From Lachnospiraceae bacterium (GTDB lineage: Bacteria; Bacillota_A; Clostridia; Lachnospirales; Lachnospiraceae): a stretch of 6,754 nt of DNA. The stretch's first letter is position 1; the number at the start of each line of letters is the position of its first letter. This document shows, in pieces, positions 1-5,723 of this stretch. Below the pieces are notes generated by a model. The model was not told the DNA's origin, made no database searches, and saw nothing but the letters and a program-made list of their open reading frames with translations. The DNA is taken from assembly GCA_017390645.1 (NCBI GenBank), contig JAFPAZ010000182.1:1-6754 (forward strand), written 5' to 3'. The translations under genes were made by a program, and so were the position numbers.

Positions 1-43
1 GGTATCCATGAAAGACTTACAAAAATGGAAGGATGAACTTTAA
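1..43 (+). CDS. C-terminal tail of preceding gene, probably an ECF transporter ATPase (partial)
   Basis: An open frame enters from the left edge and ends at TAA (41-43), giving a 13-residue visible tail, VSMKDLQKWKDEL. The stop shares its last base with the ecfT start codon (TAATG), the tight stop-start overlap of translationally coupled genes. The tail alone carries no diagnostic motif. The identification as the energy-coupling factor ATPase (EcfA2 type) rests only on the habitual order ecfA1-ecfA2-ecfT in Firmicutes. I am sure that a coding end is present and only moderately sure of its identity. Confidence 0.5.
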   Translation, partial: VSMKDLQKWKDEL

Positions 44-840
44 TGATAAAAGATATTACATTAGGGCAATATTATCCGGCTGATTCGGTGATACATGAGT
101 TAGACCCCAGAACGAAACTAATAGGTACCATGATTTATATGATAATGTTATTTTACTGGCAAAATATGGGTATATATCTTTTGGCAACACTGGTTTTAGC
201 ATTGCTGCTTTTAGCATCTAAAATACCGATAAAATATCAGTTGCGTGGATTGAAACCGGTAATACCTATTATGATTTTTACCGCAATATTGAATTTATTT
301 CATAAAGGGGAAGAGATACTGGTTTCATTTTGGGGATTACAAATCACAAAAGAAGGAATTATGTTAGCAATTTATGTAACAATACGTCTGATTCTTTTAA
401 TGCTTTGTGCCGCATTACTAACGAATACTGCCACGCCCACCCGTTTGATGGACGGTTTGGAAAGTATTCTAAGACCATTAAATAAAATAAAGGTTCCTGT
501 GCAAGAAATTGCACTGATGATGTCAATTGCATTAAGATTTATCCCAACATTGGTAGAAGAAATGGATATTATCACAAAGGCGCAGATGGCCCGTGGAGTT
601 GATTTTCAAACAAAGAAACTTTCAAGAAAAGTAAAACAGGTTTATGCGGTATTTGTCCCTTTGTTTCTATCCACCATACGTCGTTCCAGGGAATTGGCAG
701 AGGCAATGGAGGCTCGATGTTATGCGGTAGGAGTAGAACGAACCAAACTGTATCCGCTAAAATATAAGAAAAAGGATGTAATAGCATTTCTTTTTTTGAC
801 ATTTTATGTAGCAGCAATTGTGATCATGAAAAAAATATAA
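43..840 (+). CDS. ecfT: Energy-coupling factor transporter transmembrane protein EcfT
   Basis: EcfT is the membrane scaffold of group II ECF transporters. It couples the ATPase pair EcfA1/EcfA2 to exchangeable substrate-binding S components for vitamins or metals. The 265-residue length is normal for the family. The N-terminus has the typical block around residues 8-26 (GQYYPADSVIHELDPRTKL). Hydrophobic segments lie at about 27-60, 71-86, 103-127, 153-170, 200-212 and 246-263. The cytoplasmic coupling helices carry the first Ala-Arg-Gly motif at 183-185 (QMARGVDF). The second site, 224-226, reads Ala-Arg-Cys (EARCY) where the textbook motif is Ala-Arg-Gly. The start is supported by GGAAGGA at 27-33, nine bases upstream, and by the one-base overlap with the previous stop. 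The substrate cannot be told from EcfT, because specificity lies in S components encoded elsewhere. Confidence 0.95.
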   Translation: MIKDITLGQYYPADSVIHELDPRTKLIGTMIYMIMLFYWQNMGIYLLATLVLALLLLASKIPIKYQLRGLKPVIPIMIFTAILNLFHKGEEILVSFWGLQITKEGIMLAIYVTIRLILLMLCAALLTNTATPTRLMDGLESILRPLNKIKVPVQEIALMMSIALRFIPTLVEEMDIITKAQMARGVDFQTKKLSRKVKQVYAVFVPLFLSTIRRSRELAEAMEARCYAVGVERTKLYPLKYKKKDVIAFLFLTFYVAAIVIMKKI

Positions 841-843
841 CGG

Positions 844-873
844 AAGACAAGAAAAGTCATATCCGGCTATACT
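844..873 (+). promoter_or_regulatory. Weak candidate promoter upstream of truA
   Basis: TATACT at 868-873 matches the sigma-A -10 consensus at five of six positions. It follows AAGACA at 844-849 (four of six matches to TTGACA) with an 18-base spacer. It lies just after the ecfT stop and could give truA its own transcript with a long leader. The -35 match is poor and such matches are common in AT-rich DNA, so this is only a candidate. Confidence 0.22.
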
Positions 874-893
874 AGGGATGGTTGATAGGATAG

Positions 894-919
894 ACAGGTA
901 TAGCAAAGAACAGGTATAG
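894..919 (+). repeat. Two direct copies of ACAGGTATAG, 16-base period
   Basis: The ten-base word ACAGGTATAG occurs at 894-903 and again at 910-919, so the copies are offset by 16 bases. It lies in the ecfT-truA gap just before the ribosome binding site of the extended truA frame. It could be a local duplication or a protein-binding site; nothing in the sequence decides between these. Confidence 0.5.
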
Positions 920-922
920 GTT

Positions 923-930
923 GGAAGAGA
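923..930 (+). promoter_or_regulatory. Ribosome binding site for the extended truA frame
   Basis: GGAAGAGA lies six bases upstream of the ATG at 934. It is the best Shine-Dalgarno match in the region. The ATG at 1027, which homology would favour, has only GGG (1017-1019) upstream. This site is the main reason to accept a start at 934 with a 31-residue extension. Confidence 0.55.
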
Positions 931-933
931 TTA

Positions 934-1764
934 ATGATAGAAAGGAAAAGTGCGGACTGCCCATTTTTCAACCTGTATTCATTGGGCAGTATCGCAAGCA
1001 GGCTTGCGATATGCATGGGTATAAGTATGCAACGTATAAAGTTAACGGTTGCCTATGATGGGACGAATTATGCCGGTTGGCAGATACAAAAAAATGCATT
1101 GGCTATAGAAGAGGTTTTAAATAAAGCAATATCCGATTTGACAGGAGAAAACATTGTGGTCATTGGTGCCAGTAGAACTGATTCCGGTGTACATGCATTA
1201 GGAAATGTGGCAGTTTTTGATACAGAAAGCAGAATTCCGGGAGAAAAATTTTCCTATGCATTAAACCAAAGGTTGCCACAGGATATAAAAATTGTGGATT
1301 CGAAAACGGTAGATCAGGATTTTCATCCCCGATATTGCGATACAAGAAAAATATACCGATATGATATCTTTAATCGAAAGTTTGAAAATCCATTACTACG
1401 CCTCTATTCGCATTTTGTATATTACGATGTTGATATAGAGAAAATGAAAATGGCAGCCCGGTATTTGGTAGGGGAACATGATTTTAAAAGTTTTTGTACG
1501 CCCAAAACTCAGGTGGAATCCACTGTAAGAACTATATATCGCATTGATATCAGTAAAACAGGAGATATGATATCCGTGGAAATTGAAGGAAATGGCTTTT
1601 TATATAACATGGTAAGAATCATTGTGGGAACTCTGCTGAAGGTGGGAATGAATTTTTATCCGCCGGAATATGTGTTAGAAATATTAGAGGCAAAAGACAG
1701 GGCAAAAGCAGGTCCTAAGGCACCTGCCAAGGGGCTTACCCTTGTAGAAATAATCTATGAATAA
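934..1764 (+). CDS. truA: tRNA pseudouridine(38-40) synthase TruA, with possible 31-residue N-terminal extension
   Basis: TruA isomerises uridine to pseudouridine at positions 38-40 in the anticodon arm of many tRNAs. Numbered from the ATG at 934, the conserved protein begins at Met32 (base 1027) with MQRIKLTVAYDGTNYAGWQ. The catalytic motif is GASRTDSGVH with Asp83 as nucleophile. Further family blocks are KIYRYDI (139-145), GEHDFKSFC (180-188) and GFLYNMVRIIVGTLL (221-235), and the C-terminus KGLTLVEIIYE is typical. From Met32 the length is 245 residues, the usual size. Residues 1-31 look unlike any TruA I know and are encoded by two abutting inverted repeats. I give the longer frame because of its better ribosome binding site; 1027 remains a strong alternative start. 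The gene follows ecfT in the usual order, but rplM and rpsI, which often follow truA, are absent. Function is near certain; the start is open. Confidence 0.93.
   Translation: MIERKSADCPFFNLYSLGSIASRLAICMGISMQRIKLTVAYDGTNYAGWQIQKNALAIEEVLNKAISDLTGENIVVIGASRTDSGVHALGNVAVFDTESRIPGEKFSYALNQRLPQDIKIVDSKTVDQDFHPRYCDTRKIYRYDIFNRKFENPLLRLYSHFVYYDVDIEKMKMAARYLVGEHDFKSFCTPKTQVESTVRTIYRIDISKTGDMISVEIEGNGFLYNMVRIIVGTLLKVGMNFYPPEYVLEILEAKDRAKAGPKAPAKGLTLVEIIYE
956..990 (+). repeat. Inverted repeat 1 in the truA 5' region
   Basis: ACTGCCCA (956-963) and TGGGCAGT (983-990) are perfect eight-base reverse complements around a 19-base loop. No T-run follows, so it does not look like an intrinsic terminator. 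It abuts the second inverted repeat without a gap. It falls inside the 31-codon extension of truA or, if truA starts at 1027, inside its leader. Confidence 0.8.
991..1010 (+). repeat. Inverted repeat 2 (strong hairpin) in the truA 5' region
   Basis: ATCGCAAGC (991-999) and GCTTGCGAT (1002-1010) are perfect nine-base reverse complements separated by AG. In RNA this would form an eight-pair stem with a CAGG tetraloop, and T990-A1011 could add one more pair. It ends 16 bases before the ATG at 1027. Read in frame it gives SIASRLAI. The tight symmetry resembles dispersed palindromic repeats, but only one copy is visible here. Confidence 0.85.
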
Positions 1765-1766
1765 AC

Positions 1767-1795
1767 TTGACGAAAAGATAGGAACATACTATAAT
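1767..1795 (+). promoter_or_regulatory. Sigma-A type promoter for the dCMP deaminase gene
   Basis: TTGACG (1767-1772) matches the -35 consensus at five of six positions. It is followed by a 17-base spacer and a perfect TATAAT (1790-1795). The promoter begins three bases after the truA stop and is the best promoter in the window. Transcription would start near 1802, giving an untranslated leader of about 155 bases. No terminator separates truA from it, so read-through from the upstream operon is also possible. Confidence 0.8.
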
Positions 1796-1801
1796 TTTTC
1801 T

Positions 1802-1957
1802 AACAAATATAACTGTTAAAAGTGAGAGATAGTTACTTGAAACACTCTGACAGGTGATTGTGAAAGAAACATAAATTCATTCCAAATCACTTTTAGGTGA
1901 AATACTACAGTTTTTACGATTGTCTGATTAAGTAGGTATATGAGGTGAAGATTTATA
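1802..1957 (+). promoter_or_regulatory. Long leader of the dCMP deaminase gene with competing pairings
   Basis: The segment TCACTTTTA (1887-1895) can pair in three mutually exclusive ways. It pairs perfectly with TAAAAGTGA (1817-1825), and that stem can continue with AACTGT (1811-1816) against ACAGTT (1907-1912) across a bulge. Its 5' part, with two bases before it (1885-1892), can pair with AGGTGATT (1852-1859), including one G-T pair. Bases 1887-1893 can also pair with GAGGTGA (1942-1948), the ribosome binding site. AGGTGA itself occurs three times, at 1852, 1895 and 1943. I recognise no known riboswitch class. The pairings are seen by eye; a regulatory role is inferred. Confidence 0.35.
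1942..1948 (+). promoter_or_regulatory. Ribosome binding site of the dCMP deaminase gene
   Basis: GAGGTGA is a good Shine-Dalgarno sequence nine bases before the ATG at 1958. It fixes the start and is complementary, with two G-T pairs, to bases 1887-1893 in the leader. Confidence 0.75.
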
Positions 1958-2437
1958 ATGAAACGAACAGATTATTTATCCTGGGATGAGTATTTTATGG
2001 GAATTGCCTTTTTGTCTGCTCAAAGAAGCAAAGATCCTTCCACACAGGTAGGAGCTTGTATTGTAAATGAAGATAAAAGAATTTTATCTGTTGGATACAA
2101 CGGAATGCCTAGAGGCTGTGATGATGATTTTATGCCTTGGGAAAGAGAAGGTAATTTGCTGGATTCAAAATATGCCTTTGTCTGTCATGCGGAGTTAAAT
2201 GCTATTTTGAATTATGGAGCAGGAACATTAAAAAATGCTGTATTATATACTACACTATTTCCGTGTAATGAATGTGCAAAAGCGATTATTCAATCAGGAA
2301 TTAAAGAAGTGGTGTATTTGTGTGATAAATATGCACATACAGAGCAAAATATTGCTGCGAGGAAAATGTTTGAACTTGCAGGTGTGGAATTAACAGAATT
2401 TAAGTCCAATCATAAGAAAATTAACATAGATTTATGA
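1958..2437 (+). CDS. Deoxycytidylate (dCMP) deaminase, animal-like type
   Basis: Predicted to hydrolyse dCMP to dUMP, the substrate of thymidylate synthase, in the cytoplasm. The 159-residue protein has the zinc-dependent deaminase signature: HAELNAI with His77 as zinc ligand and Glu79 as proton shuttle, and PCNEC with Cys103 and Cys106 as the other ligands. GYNGMP (46-51) fits the nucleotide-binding and allosteric region of the family. Set beside the human enzyme DCTD as I remember it, long blocks coincide: EYFM at 11-14, [11 protein letters not shown] at 17-27, QVGACIVN at 30-37, FPCNECAK at 101-108 and GIKEV at 114-118. Bacillus ComEB belongs to the same family but agrees less well. The enzyme may therefore share DCTD-like control by dCTP and dTTP; that is inference. 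The gene has its own promoter and long leader, and has no pathway partner beside it. Confidence 0.92.
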   Translation: MKRTDYLSWDEYFMGIAFLSAQRSKDPSTQVGACIVNEDKRILSVGYNGMPRGCDDDFMPWEREGNLLDSKYAFVCHAELNAILNYGAGTLKNAVLYTTLFPCNECAKAIIQSGIKEVVYLCDKYAHTEQNIAARKMFELAGVELTEFKSNHKKINIDL

Positions 2438-2456
2438 AATGTAGAAAAGAAAGGAT

Positions 2457-2487
2457 AGGCACATACAATAATAGTTTCTATGTGTCT
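2457..2487 (+). repeat. Hairpin in the gap before tex
   Basis: AGGCACATA (2457-2465) and TATGTGTCT (2479-2487) can form a nine-pair stem with one G-T pair and a 13-base loop. It sits 20 bases after the deaminase stop. No T-run follows directly; the nearest, TTTTT, begins about 25 bases downstream. It could protect a 3' end or act as a weak or processed terminator. I would not call it a clear intrinsic terminator. Confidence 0.4.
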
Positions 2488-2538
2488 GTGTCTCGAATAA
2501 GGATAAGAATATTTTTATTTGAGGTCAGGTGATAAATC

Positions 2539-4710
2539 ATGAATATTGAACAAATCATAGCAGATGAGTTAAAAATAAGAAAAGAACAGGTAAAAGCAAC
2601 CATCGAATTAATAGATGAAGGATGTACAATACCATTCATCGCCCGTTATCGAAAAGAAAAGACAGGTGCCTTGAATGATGAAGTACTAAGACTTTTAGAA
2701 CAAAGGTTGACATATCTTCGTAATCTGGAAGATAAAAAAGCCACTGTTTTAAATACAATTGAAGAGCAGGGAAAACTGACAGAAGAATTGAAAAAACAAA
2801 TCGATGAAGTGCTTAGCATGGTGGAATTGGAAGATATTTACCGCCCATACAAACCAAAGCGAAGAACCAGAGCAACCATAGCAAAGGAAAAAGGGTTAGA
2901 GCCGTTGGCAAATATCATTTTGCTTCAGGAAACAAAGCAGTCAATAGAAGAAGAAGCGAAAGCTTATACTCTTGCACCGGAAGGAAACTTAAAAGAAACA
3001 GCAGGAGAACAACCACTTCCGGCTACGATAGAAGAGGCGATTCAAGGGGCAATGGATATTATTGCAGAAAACATTGCAGATGATGCTTCCCTTCGAACCA
3101 TGATTCGTGAATATACCCTTGCTTATGGCAGTGTAAAAAGTCAGGTAAAAAAAGACATGGAAGAGCATACTACCTTTGAAATGTATTTTGATTTTTCCAT
3201 GCCGGTAAATAAGATGTTAGGATACAGAGTGCTTGCGTTAAACCGTGGAGAAAAAGAAAAAGTACTCACAATAAGTGTGGAAGTTGATAAAGAAAAAATT
3301 ATTAACAAAATAAGTAAAAATTTAATCAAAACAAATCACCCGATTACAGAATCCATATTGCATAATACCATTGTGGATAGTTATGACCGGTTAATTGCAC
3401 CATCTGTAGAGCGTGAAATTCGCAATATTTTAACAGAACAGGCTCAGGAAGGTGCTATCAAGGTATTTGGAAAAAACTTGAAACAATTACTGATGCAACC
3501 ACCGATTGCCGGAGAAACAGTATTAGGCTGGGATCCTGCATTTAGAACCGGATGTAAATTAGCAGTTGTAGATTCCACGGGAAAAGTTTTAGATACTGTG
3601 GTAGTATACCCTACAGCACCACAGAGTAAGACAGAAGAAACCAAAAAGGTATTAAGAAAATTAATTGATAAGTATAATATTACCTTGATTTCTGTAGGGA
3701 ATGGTACCGCATCTAGAGAATCTGAGCAGTTTTTGGTGGAATTTTTAAAAGAAATACCGGAGCAGATTTCCTATGTTATTGTAAATGAAGCAGGGGCATC
3801 CGTTTATTCTGCCAGTAAGCTGGCTACAGAGGAATTCCCGAATTTTGATGTAGGACAAAGAAGTGCAGCATCGATTGCGCGAAGATTACAAGATCCATTG
3901 GCAGAACTGGTTAAAATTGATCCGAAGTCTATTGGAGTAGGACAATATCAGCATGACATGGACCAAAAACAATTAAGTGAGGCTTTGGGGAACGTGGTGG
4001 AAGATTGTGTAAATCAGGTAGGGGTTGATTTAAATACAGCGTCTGCCCCATTATTGGAATATATTTCTGGAATCAATAAAACCATTGCCAAGAATATTGT
4101 GACATATAGAGAGGAAAATGGAAAGTTTACAGAAAGAAAAGAATTATTAAAAGTTTCAAAACTAGGTCCAAAAGCATATGAGCAATGTGCTGGGTTTACC
4201 CGTATCATGGATGGAAAAAATCCGTTAGACCGTACCTCGGTACATCCTGAATCTTACGAGGCAGCTAAGAAATTAATGGAAACACTTCAAATAAAAGAGG
4301 AAGATTTAGGAAAAGAAGATAAAATTGATACTACAGGAGTAGATTTGTCAGTACTTTCCAAGGAACTTGGAGTGGGAGAAATTACACTAAGAGATATTGT
4401 AAAAGAATTAAAAAAGCCATCCAGAGATCCAAGAGAAGATATGCCGAAACCGATTCTTAGGACGGATGTGTTAGAAATGAAAGATTTAACAGAAGGTATG
4501 ATATTAAAAGGAACGGTACGTAATATCGTGGACTTTGGCGCTTTTGTGGACATTGGAGTTCATCAGGATGGATTGGTGCATATTTCGCAAATAACAAGCA
4601 AACGTCGAATCAATCACCCGATGGAAGTACTGAATGTAGGTGATATTGTAGAAGTGAAAGTATTATCAGTAGATGAAGCCAGACAAAGAATACAATTATC
4701 TATGAAATAA
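2539..4710 (+). CDS. tex: Tex family S1 domain RNA-binding protein (transcription accessory protein)
   Basis: Tex is a conserved cytoplasmic nucleic-acid-binding protein related to the core of eukaryotic Spt6. Its exact bacterial role is unsettled; links to transcription, RNA handling and stress tolerance are reported for the family. At 723 residues this copy is full length. The N-terminal helical region (1-200) carries the family block CTIPFIARYRKEKTGALNDE (29-48) and YRPYKPKRRTRATIAKEKGL (101-120). A YqgF-like RNase H fold spans about 325-455, with GWDPAFRTGCKLAVVD at 330-345 and GNGTASRE at 388-395. A helix-hairpin-helix region follows at 495-553 (GVDLNTASAPLL onward). The S1 domain is C-terminal, 652-723, with VDFGAFVDIGVHQDGLVHIS. 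AGGTGA at 2527-2532, six bases before the ATG, supports the start. It appears to lead an operon with the next four genes. Confidence 0.97.
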   Translation: MNIEQIIADELKIRKEQVKATIELIDEGCTIPFIARYRKEKTGALNDEVLRLLEQRLTYLRNLEDKKATVLNTIEEQGKLTEELKKQIDEVLSMVELEDIYRPYKPKRRTRATIAKEKGLEPLANIILLQETKQSIEEEAKAYTLAPEGNLKETAGEQPLPATIEEAIQGAMDIIAENIADDASLRTMIREYTLAYGSVKSQVKKDMEEHTTFEMYFDFSMPVNKMLGYRVLALNRGEKEKVLTISVEVDKEKIINKISKNLIKTNHPITESILHNTIVDSYDRLIAPSVEREIRNILTEQAQEGAIKVFGKNLKQLLMQPPIAGETVLGWDPAFRTGCKLAVVDSTGKVLDTVVVYPTAPQSKTEETKKVLRKLIDKYNITLISVGNGTASRESEQFLVEFLKEIPEQISYVIVNEAGASVYSASKLATEEFPNFDVGQRSAASIARRLQDPLAELVKIDPKSIGVGQYQHDMDQKQLSEALGNVVEDCVNQVGVDLNTASAPLLEYISGINKTIAKNIVTYREENGKFTERKELLKVSKLGPKAYEQCAGFTRIMDGKNPLDRTSVHPESYEAAKKLMETLQIKEEDLGKEDKIDTTGVDLSVLSKELGVGEITLRDIVKELKKPSRDPREDMPKPILRTDVLEMKDLTEGMILKGTVRNIVDFGAFVDIGVHQDGLVHISQITSKRRINHPMEVLNVGDIVEVKVLSVDEARQRIQLSMK

Positions 4711-4725
4711 TGGAAAGGCAAAAAG

Positions 4726-5247
4726 ATGCAACCAATGACATTTGAAATAAAAATTAAAGTAAAAGATATGTATGCCTATCTTATGTATCATGCATATAAG
4801 GGAATAGGAATATTTAATATCATTTTAAGTGTGATAGCAATCATAATGCTGATTCAAGGTGGCAGTAGTCAGGATAGCACAAGATTTATGATTTTGTTAT
4901 TTATTGCACTGTTTTTTACAGTGATTCAGCCTGTTACATTGTACTTAAAAGCAGCACAACAGATTATGGGAAATCCTCTTTTTCAAAAACCTATTAAATA
5001 TACATTTAATGAAGAAGGATTTATCACCTCCCAGGAAAAGGAGTCTATGTCTGTAACTTATGACAAAATATGGAAGATAAAGTTGTTATCAAAAAGGATA
5101 TTTATCTATACAGGACGTTTCAATGCCAGTATTATTCCGCTTATGGAAATACCAAAAGAAGAAAAAGATAAATTGATCACTTTTCTGAAAGAAAAGGAAA
5201 TACAGGCAAAAACTAAGAAAGGAAATGACAATCAAATTGCAGAGTAA
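4726..5247 (+). CDS. Small membrane protein, YcxB-like family
   Basis: A 173-residue protein with two probable membrane helices, about 27-44 and 54-74, and short polar loops. After the helices comes a soluble C-terminal part (90-158) resembling the YcxB-like domain: KYTFNEEGFITSQ, then a Trp-containing strand (YDKIWKI, 112-118), then a strand ending in SIIPLMEI (135-142). That layout is typical of this domain of unknown function. The call is made by pattern, not by alignment. The start has GGAAAGG at 4712-4718, seven bases upstream; Met4 at 4735 is a less likely alternative. It lies 15 bases after tex, and its last 23 bases overlap tsaE, so it is almost certainly co-transcribed. Its last 20 residues are polar and lysine-rich. 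No function can be assigned; a link to the t6A genes is not implied by family knowledge. Confidence 0.75.
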   Translation: MQPMTFEIKIKVKDMYAYLMYHAYKGIGIFNIILSVIAIIMLIQGGSSQDSTRFMILLFIALFFTVIQPVTLYLKAAQQIMGNPLFQKPIKYTFNEEGFITSQEKESMSVTYDKIWKIKLLSKRIFIYTGRFNASIIPLMEIPKEEKDKLITFLKEKEIQAKTKKGNDNQIAE

Positions 5248-5698
5248 GATAATAAAAAAAGAAACCAGTACACCGGAAGAAACAAAAAAAATAGCAATTT
5301 CTCTGGCAAAAGAAGCGAAAGCAGGAGATGTTATTTTGCTACACGGAGACCTAGGAGTAGGAAAGACTGTATTTTCACAAGGATTTGCCGAAGGATTACA
5401 GATAAAAGAACCAATTCAAAGTCCGACTTTTACAATTTTGCAGGAATACGAAGAGGGAACCTTACCGTTTTATCATTTTGATGTGTATCGCATTAGCGAT
5501 CCGGAAGAAATGTATGAAATTGGTTTTGGGGATTATCTGTATGGAAATGGGGTATGTCTCATAGAATGGGCAAGTAAGGTAGAAGAATTGTTACCGGAAG
5601 AAACCATAGAGATTAACATAGAAAAAAAATTGGAAAAAGGCTTTGATTATCGTATGATAACCATAACCTGCCCAAAAGAAAGGGATTTAAACATATAA
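5225..5698 (+). CDS. tsaE: tRNA t6A biosynthesis ATPase TsaE
   Basis: TsaE is the small P-loop ATPase that, with TsaB and TsaD, turns over the bacterial complex that transfers threonylcarbamoyl to A37 of ANN-decoding tRNAs. The 157 residues match the usual size. The Walker A motif GDLGVGKT is at 41-48, the conserved SPTFT at 66-70, DVYR at 86-89, and the Walker B-like strand VCLIEWA at 110-116. The ATG at 5225 lies within the end of the YcxB-like gene, a 23-base overlap. The nearest Shine-Dalgarno-like sequence, AAAGG at 5218-5222, is only two bases from this ATG, which is unusually close. A TTG at 5237, 14 bases after that site, is a possible alternative and would remove four residues. Translation may depend on coupling to the upstream gene. 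tsaB follows after 25 bases. Confidence 0.95.
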   Translation: MTIKLQSKIIKKETSTPEETKKIAISLAKEAKAGDVILLHGDLGVGKTVFSQGFAEGLQIKEPIQSPTFTILQEYEEGTLPFYHFDVYRISDPEEMYEIGFGDYLYGNGVCLIEWASKVEELLPEETIEINIEKKLEKGFDYRMITITCPKERDLNI

Positions 5699-5723
5699 AA
5701 TCAGAAAGACAGGTTAAAATATT

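Noticed and set aside
372..817. Two minus-strand frames opposite ecfT
   Set aside because: ecfT is intact with the family motifs; the antisense frames have no supporting features.
956..1010. Intrinsic terminator between ecfT and truA
   Set aside because: The stems are good but no T-run follows either of them, and the truA core begins 16 bases later.
1850..1960. Small upstream peptide in the deaminase leader
   Set aside because: The extra AGGTGA copies at 1852 and 1895 are not followed at a suitable distance by an ATG. The nearest GTG or TTG frames close within a few codons.
2457..2535. Terminator plus promoter for tex
   Set aside because: The hairpin is not followed directly by a T-run, and I found no -35/-10 pair of reasonable quality before tex, so neither a firm terminator nor a promoter is claimed.
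4287..4553. 88-codon minus-strand frame, and similar short antisense frames within tex
   Set aside because: All are antisense to tex, which is intact and full length. The translations are of low complexity and resemble no family.
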